Of a stretch of 64,000 nucleotides of DNA, positions 27,608-36,797 are shown in pieces. The stretch is from assembly GCF_014196535.1 (NCBI RefSeq), contig NZ_JACIDU010000009.1, forward strand, positions 151,325 to 215,324. The letters are read 5' to 3'. This DNA comes from Allorhizobium borbori. Lineage in GTDB: Bacteria > Pseudomonadota > Alphaproteobacteria > Rhizobiales > Rhizobiaceae. The notes below the pieces were generated by a model. The model had not been told where the DNA came from and did no database searches. It saw only the letters and a list, made by a program, of their open reading frames with translations. The position numbers were made by a program, and so were the translations under genes. Positions within the stretch are counted from its first letter, which is position 1, and the number at the start of each line of letters is the position of its first letter.

Positions 27608-29219
27608 CGGTCATCCTGTTCCTTGAGCCAAGCGTCCCCACCACCGTCAGAAGCAGGCAGACAAAACCGAGAATGAGGGCGAAGCCATCCGCCTCGTTGG
27701 TCCGGTAGCTTCCGAGCCGGCTGTAGATGAGATAGGGCAGCGTCACCAGATCGTCGGAGCCGAACAACGCTACCGCCCCGAGATCGCCGAGCGACAGAGC
27801 CATGGCAAAGGAAAGCGCCATCAGCACCGGTTTGGCCAGTACCGGCCCGTCGATCAGCCGCAGCCGCGCAAAACCCTGAATGCCGAGACTGGCAGCAAGC
27901 CGCCCCGTCCGCGCCTGGTGCACATCGAAGGCCGGCGAAAGCACGCGGATGACAAAAGGCAGCGCCATCAGGCTGTTGATCACGATGACGAGCGTCGGCG
28001 CAAAGCGGGCGACGTCGCCGAACGGGCGCAGCGCCAGAAACCAGCCGGTGCCGAGCATCAACGGCGACACCAGCAGAATGAGCGATCCCGCGCCGGAAAG
28101 CCCCGCACGGATGCCCCGCAGCGCCATTCCGGCTCGCCGCTCGCTGCCAATGGCCGCCCGCGCGTGAATGATGGTTGCGGCCAGCATCACCGAAAGGCAA
28201 CCGGCGCTCAGCGCAATGGCAAGGCTTGTCAACGCCGCCCGGCGAAAGGCCGGCGAGAAAAGAAGGGCCGGAAGATCGGCCTTCAACCCGGCCAGAACCA
28301 CGGCCAGCAGCGGCAGGCCGGTAAAGGTGGTTGCCAGCAGCAGCACGGTACCATCGACCCATTGCGTTTGCCGCCGCCAGCCATCGAAGCGCCGACCGCC
28401 ACGCGCCAGTGTAGCACTCTGTTCCACCGGCACCGGAACAAAGGCCATGGCGGCCAGCAATATGCCGGTCATGGTGATCTGCATCAGTGCAAGCGCCACA
28501 GCCCGGCCCGGGTCGAAATCGAACCGCAGCGCCTGATAGACCGCCACCTCGATGGTCGTTGCCGCTGGCCCGCCGCCAAGCACCAGAACCAGCGTGAAGC
28601 TCGTGACGCACAGCATGAAGATGAGCCCGGCCACCCCCGGCAGAAGCCCGAGCAGCACCGGCCCTTCGATGAAACGGAACACGGAGCGCGAGGGCATGCC
28701 GAGCGAGGCGGCAACGCGCCAGTATTCGCCGGGGATACGCTCCAGCCCCGCCAGCATCAGCCGTGCCGCGAGCGGCATGTTGAAGAAGACATGCGCCAGA
28801 AGGATACCGGAAAGCCCGTAAATGCTCACCGGTTCGGCAAGGCCGAGCATGCGCAACAGATCGTTCATCGCCCCCTGCCGGCCCCAGATGCCGATTAGGC
28901 CGAGTGCGCCGATCAGCACGGGCAAGCCCATGGGCACCGCAAGCAACCGGACAATCCAGATGCGGCCCGGAAATTGCGGCCGCCGCGCCAGCGCGCGGGC
29001 AACGGGAATGCCAAAGAGCACCGAAAGCAGGGTGGACAACGTCGCCTGCCAGAGCGTGAAGCGGGCCACGCTCAGTGTATAGGTATCAAGGAGGCCGGAA
29101 AATCCGGCCCCGTCAAACAGCAGAAGAGCCGCGAGTGCCGTGCCGGCAAAGCCGGTGATGACGGCAAGAACCAGAGCCCCGCCGCCAATCGCCCGCATTC
29201 TTTCACCCGCCGTCAGCAT
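27597..29219 (-). CDS. thiP: Thiamine ABC transporter permease ThiP
   Basis: 540-residue inner-membrane permease made of two homologous halves, each with about six helices and an EAA-like cytoplasmic loop (first near RVAASLGMPSRSVFRFIEGP, second near RLAASLGIQGFARLRLIDGP). The fused double-permease form is standard for ThiP/FbpB-like systems. Located 14 bases after thiB and overlapping thiQ. Start ATG at 29219. Confidence 0.95.
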   Translation of the reverse strand: MLTAGERMRAIGGGALVLAVITGFAGTALAALLLFDGAGFSGLLDTYTLSVARFTLWQATLSTLLSVLFGIPVARALARRPQFPGRIWIVRLLAVPMGLPVLIGALGLIGIWGRQGAMNDLLRMLGLAEPVSIYGLSGILLAHVFFNMPLAARLMLAGLERIPGEYWRVAASLGMPSRSVFRFIEGPVLLGLLPGVAGLIFMLCVTSFTLVLVLGGGPAATTIEVAVYQALRFDFDPGRAVALALMQITMTGILLAAMAFVPVPVEQSATLARGGRRFDGWRRQTQWVDGTVLLLATTFTGLPLLAVVLAGLKADLPALLFSPAFRRAALTSLAIALSAGCLSVMLAATIIHARAAIGSERRAGMALRGIRAGLSGAGSLILLVSPLMLGTGWFLALRPFGDVARFAPTLVIVINSLMALPFVIRVLSPAFDVHQARTGRLAASLGIQGFARLRLIDGPVLAKPVLMALSFAMALSLGDLGAVALFGSDDLVTLPYLIYSRLGSYRTNEADGFALILGFVCLLLTVVGTLGSRNRMTDDR

Positions 29220-29233
29220 GGCCGGTCAGGCTT

Positions 29234-30244
29234 TCACTTGACCGAGGCGGCCAGCCACTCGTCGATCCAGGCCTTGCGGTTCTTGGCAACCTCCTCAGAG
29301 GGGATGAGGAGGGTCTTTTCCGGCTTCACCAGCGTGTTGAACGCCTCCGGCAGCGGTGCGGACGTGGCGGCAGCCGGCCACATCCAGTTGTTTTCCGGGA
29401 TCGCGTCCTGGAAGCCGGGCGTCAGCATGAAGCGCAGAAAATCTCGGCCGAGTTCCTTTTCCGGTGCGTTCTTCAACAGGCCGGCCACCTCGATCTGGAC
29501 ATAATGACCTTCGGAAAAGGCCGCCGCCTGATAGCGCGTCTCCTTGTCGGCAATGATGTGATAGGCCGGCGATGTCGTATAGGACAGCACCATCGGCACC
29601 TCACCCTTGGTGAACAGGCCATAGGCTTCCGACCAGCCGGGCGTCACCGTCAGCACCCGCTTGTTGAGCGCTCTCCACGCCTCACCAGCCTTGTCGCCAT
29701 AGACCGACTTCACCCACAGAAGCAGGCCGAGACCGGGTGTGGAGGTGCGCGGATCCTGAATGGCGATCTTCTGCGACGGGTCGCCCTCGACCAGTTCCTT
29801 CAGGCTCTTCGGCGGGCTCGTCACCACCTTGGAATCGTAGATGACCGCGAAGTGGCCGTAATCATAGGGAACGAATACCTCATCCTTGAAGCCGCCCGGC
29901 ACGGTTGTCGCCGACGTATCGACACCGCTCGCCTCAAACAGGCCGGTATCCCTGGCTTCCGCCGTCAGGCTGGTGTCGAGGCCGAGCACCACATCCGCCT
30001 TGGCGGAGGCACCTTCCAGTTTCAGGCGCGAAAGCAGCGCCACGCCATCGGTAATGCCGACAAAGTTCACCGTGCAGTCGCAGGTCTTCTCGAAGGCTTC
30101 CTTCACCTTCGGCCCCGGTCCCCATTCGGAAACGAAGCTCTCATAGGTATAGACCGTCAGCGTCTTGCCCGCGGCGTCCGCCGCAACCGAAGACAGGGAG
30201 AATACGGCGCAGGCCGCAAGCAGGGACAGGAATTTCGTGCGCAT
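29234..30244 (-). CDS. thiB: Thiamine-binding periplasmic protein ThiB
   Basis: 336-residue solute receptor with signal peptide (residues 1-23, cleaved near ADAAG), then [18 protein letters not shown], matching ThiB/TbpA, and a tryptophan/tyrosine-rich ligand region including [11 protein letters not shown]. Start at 30244 is fixed by GAGGAGG upstream; the longer open frame to 30394 is riboswitch sequence, not protein. Expression is controlled by the TPP riboswitch 56 bases upstream. Confidence 0.96.
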   Translation of the reverse strand: MRTKFLSLLAACAVFSLSSVAADAAGKTLTVYTYESFVSEWGPGPKVKEAFEKTCDCTVNFVGITDGVALLSRLKLEGASAKADVVLGLDTSLTAEARDTGLFEASGVDTSATTVPGGFKDEVFVPYDYGHFAVIYDSKVVTSPPKSLKELVEGDPSQKIAIQDPRTSTPGLGLLLWVKSVYGDKAGEAWRALNKRVLTVTPGWSEAYGLFTKGEVPMVLSYTTSPAYHIIADKETRYQAAAFSEGHYVQIEVAGLLKNAPEKELGRDFLRFMLTPGFQDAIPENNWMWPAAATSAPLPEAFNTLVKPEKTLLIPSEEVAKNRKAWIDEWLAASVK

Positions 30245-30299
30245 CAGCGCCTCCTCGTTCGATCGTGTTGACGGGAATAGGGCGCAGGATGCGAGCCGT

Positions 30300-30400
30300 C
30301 TAATCCCTCCGCCGGTGCTAACCGGATCAGGTTCTTCGGGTTGGCAACCGTGAACACGGCCAATGCCTCTCAGCCCCGGTCGAAACCGGGGCACCCCGTT
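30300..30400 (-). promoter_or_regulatory. TPP riboswitch (THI-box) upstream of thiB
   Basis: Minus-strand sequence carries the THI-box signature: GGGGTGCC, then GGGGCTGAGAGGC, and the 3' block ACCCGAAGAACCTGATCCGG followed by GTTAGCACCGGCGGAGGGAT. These are the pyrimidine- and pyrophosphate-sensing helices. High TPP should shut off the thiBPQ importer. The 3' GGAGGG suggests action near the start region, but thiB's own ribosome site is about 50 bases further. Confidence 0.96.
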
Positions 30401-30441
30401 AGAGCGAGGAGAGATGTAGCGCGATGTTGGGAATGTGACAA

Positions 30442-30468
30442 GGGCGAGAAACAGACCTGTTCTCGCCC
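30442..30468 (-). terminator. Hairpin after uup
   Basis: GGGCGAGAA (30442-30450) is perfectly complementary to TTCTCGCCC (30460-30468). On the minus strand it follows uup by 14 bases. Only a weak T stretch follows, so termination may be partial. Confidence 0.5.
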
Positions 30469-30481
30469 AGGCAGGGAGAAA

Positions 30482-32305
30482 TCAGCCTTCCAGCTCTTCC
30501 CGCAGCATTTCGAGTTCCAGCCATTCCTCTTCCATCGCCGCCAGCTTGTCGCGCAGCTTTTCCAGTTCGCCGGCCAACCTGTTGAAGCCTGCCGGGTCCT
30601 TGGTGAAGAGGTTGGGGTCGGCCATCTTTGCCTCGCGGGCGGCCATGTCGGCCTGAAGCTTTTCCATTTCCTTCGGCAGATTGTCCAACGCGAACTTCTG
30701 CTTGTAGGAAAGCTTGCCCTTGCCCTTCGGCGTCTCGACCGCATTGGCAGTCTCGGCCTTCGGCTTTTCGGCGGCCTTTTCCGCCTTGCGGCGTTCGTCA
30801 GCCGCCCCCTTGCGCTGGGCCAGCATGTCGGAGTAGCCGCCGGCATATTCGATCCAGCGTCCGTCCGGCGCATCCGGAACGGCGGGCGCGATGGTGGAGG
30901 TCACTGTGCGGTCCAGGAAATCGCGGTCGTGGCTGACAAGGATGACCGTGCCGGAATAGCCAGCGACGATTTCCTGCAACAGATCCAGCGTCTCGATGTC
31001 GAGATCGTTCGTCGGCTCGTCGAGGATCAGCAGGTTGGAGGGCCGCGCCATGATGCGGGCAAGGATGAGGCGCGCGCGCTCGCCGCCGGAAAGGTTGCGG
31101 ATCGGCGTGCGAGCCTGCTCCGGCTGGAACAGGAAGTCCTTCATATAGCCGGACACATGCTTCTGCTCACCGTTCACCAGAAGGTTTTCGCCGCGCCCGT
31201 CGGTCAGATAATGGGCGAGCGTTTCCTCCGGATTGAGGTCCTCGCGCTTCTGGTCCAGCGTGGCGATTTCAAGCTTGGTGCCCAGCTTGACGATGCCGGA
31301 ATCCGGCTCAAGCTGGCCCGTTAGCATCTTCAGAAGCGTCGTCTTGCCGGCACCGTTCGGCCCGACGAGACCGATGCAATCGCCGCGGTGCACCCGCAGC
31401 GAAAACGGCGCGACGATGGTGCGCCCCTCATAGGCCTTGGTGATCTTGTCCGCCTCGATGACCAGCTTGCCGGATTCGCGCCCCTCGGTAATCGTGGCCT
31501 GAACCGAACCCTGCGGCCCCTTGTGACCACGAAACTTCGCGCGCATGTCCTGCAGTTCGCCGACGCGGCGCATGTTGCGCTTGCGCCGCGCGGTCACGCC
31601 GTAGCGCATCCAGTGTTCCTCGCGCTCGATGGCGCGGCCGAGCTTGTGCTGCTCCTGCTCTTCCTCTTCCAGCACCTTGTCACGCCAGGCTTCGAAGTGG
31701 GAGAAATCGCGGTCGAGCCGCCGGGCAATGCCGCGATCGAGCCACACGGTCGCGGTCGAAACCTTTTCGAGAAAGCGCCGGTCGTGCGAAATCAGCACCA
31801 GAGCCGAGCGGCTGCGTGAAAGCTCATCTTCCAGCCATTCGATGGTCGGGAGATCGAGGTGGTTGGTCGGCTCATCGAGCATGAGAATGTCGGGTTTGGG
31901 CGCCATGACGCGGGCGAGCGCTGCCCGGCGCGCCTCACCGCCGGAAAGCCGGGAGGGGTCTTCCTCGCCGGTCAGCCCGAGATGCTGGAGCAGATAGGTG
32001 ACGCGGTAGGGGTCGTCGCCGGGTCCGAGCCCCGCCTCGCAATAGGCCTGCACCGTCGTGAAGCTGCCGAAATCCGGCGCCTGCTCCAGATAGCGGATGG
32101 TGGCGGAGGGATGGCGAAAGACTTCGCCCGACTGCGCCTCGACAAGCCCGGCGGCAATCTTCATCAGCGTCGATTTGCCGGAGCCGTTGCGCCCCACCAG
32201 GCAGATGCGGTCGCCCGGTTCCACCTGGAGCGATGCGCCGGCCAGAAGCGGCGTCACACCGAAGGTGAGGAAGATATTGTCGAGCTTCAGGATCGGGGGG
32301 GCCAA
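30482..32305 (-). CDS. uup: ABC-F family ATPase (Uup-like)
   Basis: 607-residue soluble protein with two ATPase domains. The first has GRNGSGKST and RLSGGEARRAALAR with LDEPTNHLD; the second has GPNGAGKTT and NLSGGERARLILAR with LDEPTNDLD. Between them lies the basic linker (around RREEHWMRYGVTARRKRNMRR), and the last 80 residues form a charged coiled coil, the Uup hallmark. ABC-F proteins act on ribosomes; Uup has also been linked to DNA branch processing. It is 3 bases after the thiamine kinase gene. Confidence 0.93.
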   Translation of the reverse strand: MAPPILKLDNIFLTFGVTPLLAGASLQVEPGDRICLVGRNGSGKSTLMKIAAGLVEAQSGEVFRHPSATIRYLEQAPDFGSFTTVQAYCEAGLGPGDDPYRVTYLLQHLGLTGEEDPSRLSGGEARRAALARVMAPKPDILMLDEPTNHLDLPTIEWLEDELSRSRSALVLISHDRRFLEKVSTATVWLDRGIARRLDRDFSHFEAWRDKVLEEEEQEQHKLGRAIEREEHWMRYGVTARRKRNMRRVGELQDMRAKFRGHKGPQGSVQATITEGRESGKLVIEADKITKAYEGRTIVAPFSLRVHRGDCIGLVGPNGAGKTTLLKMLTGQLEPDSGIVKLGTKLEIATLDQKREDLNPEETLAHYLTDGRGENLLVNGEQKHVSGYMKDFLFQPEQARTPIRNLSGGERARLILARIMARPSNLLILDEPTNDLDIETLDLLQEIVAGYSGTVILVSHDRDFLDRTVTSTIAPAVPDAPDGRWIEYAGGYSDMLAQRKGAADERRKAEKAAEKPKAETANAVETPKGKGKLSYKQKFALDNLPKEMEKLQADMAAREAKMADPNLFTKDPAGFNRLAGELEKLRDKLAAMEEEWLELEMLREELEG

Positions 32306-32308
32306 GAA

Positions 32309-32956
32309 TCAAACTCCGGTAAAATCATAGGGGCGCGACAGAATGATCGCACGCCCGCCTTCATGGGTCAGGCGAACCCGCCCGCGCGCCACATTGCAGA
32401 TCGTCATCGGCGGTCCGAAGGGCACATCGCGGCGGTCGAGGCCGTATTTCGCGTTTTCGATGGTGAGCGCCGCAAGATCGGTCAGGCCGAGAATGGAAAA
32501 CAACGCGCCGTCGGGCAGATCGACCTCAACCGTGCCAGCGAGAAAGGGAACCATCTCCTCTTCGCCGGACGTCAGCAGTACATCGAGGCCGCGTTCGGCC
32601 AGATGCACGGCATAGACGACATGCTGCAAGGCATGGTCGGAACGGGTTCCTCCAAGCGCACCGGCCAGAACAAGCCGTTTCGCGCCCAGCGCAATGGCGG
32701 TTTCAACGCCAAGCTGGCCGTCGGTCGCATCCTTTTCGCGGGGGAAGGTCTGGCGCGGCACAGTGGCATAGCGTTCGAAAAGGGCGGGATCGGCGGAATC
32801 GAAATCCCCGACCCACAGTTCCGGCACGACGCCCAGCGCCTCGGCATGACGCATGCCGCCATCCGCCGCAATGACACGGCTGCCGGCCATGGCCGCCATC
32901 AGCCGTTCGGTCTTTTCAAGCTCGCCGCCGAGCAGGATGGTGAAACTGTCGCTCAT
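32309..32956 (-). CDS. Thiamine diphosphokinase
   Basis: 215-residue enzyme that pyrophosphorylates thiamine to TPP. Motifs are AADGGMRHAEALG, VGDFDSAD (metal/ATP site), KDATDGQLGVE and GALGGTRSDHALQH, all typical of TPK. Start at 32956 (MSDSFTILLGG) has AGGG a few bases upstream; an in-frame ATG at 32974 adds six residues. With thiBPQ on the same strand two genes on, it completes a thiamine import-and-salvage set; uup sits between them. Confidence 0.93.
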   Translation of the reverse strand: MSDSFTILLGGELEKTERLMAAMAGSRVIAADGGMRHAEALGVVPELWVGDFDSADPALFERYATVPRQTFPREKDATDGQLGVETAIALGAKRLVLAGALGGTRSDHALQHVVYAVHLAERGLDVLLTSGEEEMVPFLAGTVEVDLPDGALFSILGLTDLAALTIENAKYGLDRRDVPFGPPMTICNVARGRVRLTHEGGRAIILSRPYDFTGV

Positions 32957-32987
32957 GGCCCTGCAATAGCGCATATACCCGTCAAAG

Positions 32988-33016
32988 GAAAAGGCCCCGC
33001 GAGAACGGAGCCTTTT
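32988..33016 (-). terminator. Intrinsic terminator after rpsU
   Basis: On the minus strand AAAAGGCTCCG pairs with CGGGGCCTTTT (one G-T pair), ending in four T, 26 bases after the rpsU stop. Confidence 0.7.
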
Positions 33017-33042
33017 ACAAACGGACCGGCCAAGCCAGGCGA

Positions 33043-33261
33043 TCAGTGCTTGCGGGCGACAACGCCTTCCTTCAGAGCCTTCTTGCGCGCCAGCTTGCGG
33101 GTGCGGCGAATGGCTTCGGCCTTTTCGCGCGCGCGCTTCTCGGACGGCTTCTCATAGGAGGCACGAGCCTTCATTTCACGAAACACACCTTCGCGCTGAA
33201 GCTTCTTCTTCAGAACGCGCAGCGCCTGCTCGACATTGTTGTCACGAACGAGAACCTGCAA
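33043..33261 (-). CDS. rpsU: 30S ribosomal protein S21
   Basis: 72-residue basic protein starting [20 protein letters not shown], the S21 signature, with a lysine/arginine-rich tail ([14 protein letters not shown]). S21 sits on the 30S platform near the anti-Shine-Dalgarno end and assists initiation. GGAG-type site before the ATG. Monocistronic, divergent from the MoxR gene. Confidence 0.97.
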   Translation of the reverse strand: MQVLVRDNNVEQALRVLKKKLQREGVFREMKARASYEKPSEKRAREKAEAIRRTRKLARKKALKEGVVARKH

Positions 33262-33556
33262 TGTAACTCCTTTGCTTCGCCCTGCGGCGATAATTGGTTT
33301 GAAGCGGCAAAGCCGCGATCAATGGTGACGATCCGGCGCGTGAAAGCCGGAGGAATTCTCTGGATACGGACGAAAATTCCGCCGGGCGCCCTGTGGCGTC
33401 GTGAGACGGCATTTCAGGCGGCAAACCGCCCTGTCATTCGGTGGCGTATAATGGTTCGGTCGGGCCGCGAACTCAAGCGCTTTCTGCGCCAAAAGGTTCC
33501 AAAGAATGCATTCATCCGCTATTGATCGCCTGAAAGTGACGTTTGGAGGACGCCCG

Positions 33557-34393
33557 ATGGAATTTTCCGGCACCGGAAGCTATATCGCCGACAAGGATCT
33601 GATGGTCGCGGTCAATGCCGCCATCAAGCTGGAGCGTCCACTGCTGGTCAAGGGCGAGCCCGGCACCGGCAAGACGGAACTGGCCCGGCAGGTTGCCGAA
33701 GGCCTTGGCCTCGACATCATCGAATGGAACGTCAAATCCACCACCAAAGCCCAGCAGGGCCTTTATGAGTACGACGCGGTCTCGCGCCTGCGCGACAGCC
33801 AGCTTGGCGACCCCCGTGTCTCCGATGTGGCGAACTACATCCGCAAGGGCAAGCTCTGGCAGGCTTTTGCCGCCGGTCGCAAGGTCGTTCTCCTGATCGA
33901 TGAAATCGACAAGGCCGATATCGAGTTCCCCAACGATCTCCTGCAGGAACTCGACCGCATGGAGTTTCATGTCTACGAGACCGGCGAGGTGGTGCGTGCG
34001 CAAGTCCGTCCCATCGTCATCATCACCTCCAACAACGAGAAGGAACTGCCGGACGCCTTCCTGCGCCGCTGCTTCTTCCACTTCATCCGCTTCCCCGAGG
34101 CCGAAACACTCGCCCGCATCGTGGAAGTCCATTATCCCGGCATCCGCCACGACCTGCTGCGCAACGCGCTGACTCTCTTCTACGAAATCCGCGCCGTGCC
34201 CGGCCTGAAGAAGAAGCCATCCACATCCGAAGCGCTGGACTGGATTCGCCTTCTGGTCGCCGATGAGGTTTCGCCCGACGATCTCAAGGTCGATCCGAAG
34301 ACCATCCTGCCGAAGCTCCACGGTGCGCTTCTGAAGAATGAGCAGGATTTGCACCTCTTCGAACGGCTTGCCTTCATGGCCCGGCGCAACTGA
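33557..34393 (+). CDS. MoxR family AAA+ ATPase
   Basis: 278-residue AAA+ ATPase. Walker A GEPGTGKTE, Walker B VVLLIDEIDKAD and sensor I ITSNNEKELPDAFLRR are clear. MoxR proteins act as chaperones with VWA-domain partners, for example in cofactor insertion or envelope stress. The ATG at 33557 (MEFSGTGSYIAD) is chosen for its GGAGGA site; an in-frame ATG at 33506 lacks one. The likely VWA partner lies 1.1 kb downstream beyond metA. Confidence 0.93.
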   Translation: MEFSGTGSYIADKDLMVAVNAAIKLERPLLVKGEPGTGKTELARQVAEGLGLDIIEWNVKSTTKAQQGLYEYDAVSRLRDSQLGDPRVSDVANYIRKGKLWQAFAAGRKVVLLIDEIDKADIEFPNDLLQELDRMEFHVYETGEVVRAQVRPIVIITSNNEKELPDAFLRRCFFHFIRFPEAETLARIVEVHYPGIRHDLLRNALTLFYEIRAVPGLKKKPSTSEALDWIRLLVADEVSPDDLKVDPKTILPKLHGALLKNEQDLHLFERLAFMARRN

Positions 34394-34398
34394 CGAAT

Positions 34399-34440
34399 TT
34401 TGCGGCATCTGCACGCCGCAAAGATTGATTTTTCCGCAAT
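34399..34440 (+). terminator. Probable terminator between the moxR and metA units
   Basis: TTTGCGGC (34399-34406) pairs with GCCGCAAA (34415-34422). A T-run follows after an 8-base gap, so strength is uncertain. Confidence 0.5.
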
Positions 34441-34460
34441 ACACCGGTAAATGGAAAGTC

Positions 34461-34524
34461 CGTGGTGATTTGGCCGGCCGGCTTGCAGCCACGTTAAAAA
34501 ACTCGCTAAAGGGCCGAGGGAGCG
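34461..34524 (+). promoter_or_regulatory. SAM-II riboswitch upstream of metA
   Basis: The helix CGTGG (34461-34465)/CCACG (34489-34493), followed by GTTAAAAAACTCGCTAAAGG and GCCGAGGGAGCG, matches the SAM-II (metA motif) consensus first described upstream of Agrobacterium and other alphaproteobacterial methionine genes. The fold is a pseudoknot that hides the GAGGGAG segment when S-adenosylmethionine is bound. It ends directly before an ATG (34525) that is in frame with metA. Confidence 0.93.
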
Positions 34525-34584
34525 ATGTTCCCGAAACCGTTTATCGAGACCGGCTGGCTTGTTTCAAAGTCTGGATCGTGTCCC

Positions 34585-35514
34585 ATGCCCATCAAGATTC
34601 CCGATACGCTGCCCGCCTTCGACACCCTCGTTTCCGAGGGCGTGCGGGTCATGACTGAAACAGCGGCCGTCCGTCAGGATATTCGCCCGCTTCAGATCGG
34701 GCTCCTGAACCTCATGCCGAACAAGATCAAGACGGAAATCCAGATGGCGCGCCTCGTCGGCGCGTCGCCGCTGCAGGTGGAATTCACGCTGGTTCGCGTC
34801 GGTGGTCACACACCGCGCAACACCTCCGCCGAACATCTCCTCTCGTTCTACCAGACCTGGGACGAGATCAAGGACCGCAAGTTCGACGGCTTCATCATCA
34901 CCGGCGCGCCCGTCGAAACCATTCCCTACGAGGACGTGACCTACTGGTCGGAAATGCAGAGGATTCTCGACTGGACCGAAACCAACGTCCATTCGACACT
35001 CAACATCTGCTGGGGCGCGATGGCGGCGATCTACCACTTCCACGGTGTTCCCAAGCACGCCCTGAAGGAAAAGGCCTTCGGCGTGTTCCGCCACAGGAAC
35101 CTCAAGCCTTCCTCCGTTTTCCTCAACGGCTTCTCCGACGATTTCGAGGTGCCCGTGTCGCGCTGGACGGAAATCCGCCGCGCCGATGTCGAGGAAAAGG
35201 GGCAGGCCCTCGATATTCTGGCGGAATCCGACGGTTCCGGCGTTTGCCTGGTGCAGGACACCACGGCCAACCGGCTCTACATGTTCAACCATGTGGAATA
35301 TGACTCCACCTCGCTCGGCGATGAATATTTCCGCGACGTGAATGCCGGTGTGCCCATCAAGATGCCGCACGATTATTTCCCGCACAACGATCCGGCGCTG
35401 ACGCCCCTGAACCGCTGGCGCAGCCATGCGCATCTCTTCTTCGGCAACTGGATCAACGAGATGTACCAGACCACCCCCTACGATCTCGCGGAGATCGGCA
35501 CCGACAAGGGATAA
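34585..35514 (+). CDS. metA: Homoserine O-acyltransferase MetA
   Basis: First committed enzyme of methionine synthesis: acylation of homoserine. The 309-residue protein starts [19 protein letters not shown], has catalytic C142 in [16 protein letters not shown], and the His/Glu pair in [15 protein letters not shown]. Residue 111, in [11 protein letters not shown], is Glu; published work on the family associates Glu with acetyl-CoA and Gly with succinyl-CoA, so acetyl transfer is predicted. An in-frame ATG at 34525, right after the riboswitch, would add 20 residues. Confidence 0.95.
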   Translation: MPIKIPDTLPAFDTLVSEGVRVMTETAAVRQDIRPLQIGLLNLMPNKIKTEIQMARLVGASPLQVEFTLVRVGGHTPRNTSAEHLLSFYQTWDEIKDRKFDGFIITGAPVETIPYEDVTYWSEMQRILDWTETNVHSTLNICWGAMAAIYHFHGVPKHALKEKAFGVFRHRNLKPSSVFLNGFSDDFEVPVSRWTEIRRADVEEKGQALDILAESDGSGVCLVQDTTANRLYMFNHVEYDSTSLGDEYFRDVNAGVPIKMPHDYFPHNDPALTPLNRWRSHAHLFFGNWINEMYQTTPYDLAEIGTDKG

Positions 35515-35517
35515 GCG

Positions 35518-36711
35518 ATGTTCATCCCCTTCTTCCTGGCGCTGAAGGCAGAAAAGGTTCCCGTAACACTACGGGAACTCCTGGACCTGCTGGAGGGCAT
35601 GAAGCAGGGGATTGCCGCCTTCGATATCGAGGCCTTCTACTATCTCGCCCGCGCCGCACTGGTGAAGGACGAGCGCCATATCGACCGCTTCGACCGGGTG
35701 TTTTCCACTCACTTCAAGGGTCTTGCCGCTCTTTCGGGCGATGGTGAGGGCGAGGGCCCGGCCCCGGTCGACCTGCCCGCCGAATGGTTGGCGAAACTGG
35801 CGGAAAAATACCTCACCGATGCGGAGAAAAGAGAGATCGAGGCCCTTGGCGGTCTCGACAAGCTCATGGAAACGCTTCGACAGCGGCTGGAAGAACAAAA
35901 AGCCCGCCATCAGGGCGGCAACAAGTGGATCGGCACCGCCGGCACCTCCCCCTTCGGGGCCTATGGCTTCAATCCCGAAGGCGTGCGCATCGGACAGGAG
36001 CAATCCCGCCACCGCCGCGCCGTGAAGGTTTGGGACAAGCGCGAATTTCGCAATTACGACGACACGGTGGAACTTGGCACCCGCAACATCAAGGTGGCGC
36101 TCAAGCGCCTGCGCCGCTGGGTGCGCGACGGTGCGGCCGATGAATTCGACCTGTCCGGCACCATCCGCTCCACCGCCGAACACGGCTATCTCGACGTAAA
36201 GACACGGCCCGAACGGCGCAATGCCGTGAAACTTCTGATGTTCCTCGATTCCGGCGGTTCAATGGACGACCATATCCGCGTCATCGAGGAGTTGTTTTCC
36301 GCCGCCCGCGCCGAATTCCGGCACATGGAATATTTCTACTTCCACAATTGCATTTATGAAGGCGTGTGGAAGGACAACCGCCGCCGCCACGCCGACCGCA
36401 TCCCCACTCTCGACGTCATCCGTACCTTCGGGCCGGATTACCGCATCGTCTTTGCCGGCGATGCATCCATGGGTCCCTACGAAGTGACCATGGCGGGCGG
36501 CTCCGTCGAGCATTGGAACCAGGAGCCCGGCGCCGTCTGGCTCGATCGCATCACCGGCCATTTCCGGAAATCCGTTTGGCTGAACCCGGTGCGCGAGGAC
36601 TATTGGGATCACACCATGTCCATCGGACTCATCCGCAAACTGATGGGCGAGCGCATGTTTCCCCTCACCCTCGGCGGCCTCGATGCCGCCATCCGCGAAC
36701 TGTCGCGTTGA
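35518..36711 (+). CDS. VWA domain-containing protein (CoxE/YeaD-type MoxR partner)
   Basis: 397-residue protein. An N-terminal helical part (LRELLDLLEGMKQGIAAFDIEAFYYLARAALVKDERHIDRFDRVF in pieces) is typical of MoxR-associated VWA proteins, and the C-terminal von Willebrand A domain begins near VKLLMFLDSGGSMDDHI with a DSGGS metal-site variant of DxSxS. No membrane segment. The ATG follows the metA stop by 3 bases, so it is probably translated on the riboswitch-controlled metA transcript. Confidence 0.9.
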   Translation: MFIPFFLALKAEKVPVTLRELLDLLEGMKQGIAAFDIEAFYYLARAALVKDERHIDRFDRVFSTHFKGLAALSGDGEGEGPAPVDLPAEWLAKLAEKYLTDAEKREIEALGGLDKLMETLRQRLEEQKARHQGGNKWIGTAGTSPFGAYGFNPEGVRIGQEQSRHRRAVKVWDKREFRNYDDTVELGTRNIKVALKRLRRWVRDGAADEFDLSGTIRSTAEHGYLDVKTRPERRNAVKLLMFLDSGGSMDDHIRVIEELFSAARAEFRHMEYFYFHNCIYEGVWKDNRRRHADRIPTLDVIRTFGPDYRIVFAGDASMGPYEVTMAGGSVEHWNQEPGAVWLDRITGHFRKSVWLNPVREDYWDHTMSIGLIRKLMGERMFPLTLGGLDAAIRELSR

Positions 36712-36797
36712 TTTCGCAACCGCGAAACACTTGACGCCCGTCAACACCCCTGCCCTAATGCCGGCTCCGGAAAAAACAAACGGGGAACCCGCCGGCC

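Noticed and set aside
30245..30394. N-terminal extension of ThiB (ATG at 30394)
   Set aside because: The extra codons are the TPP riboswitch itself; a strong ribosome site marks the start at 30244.
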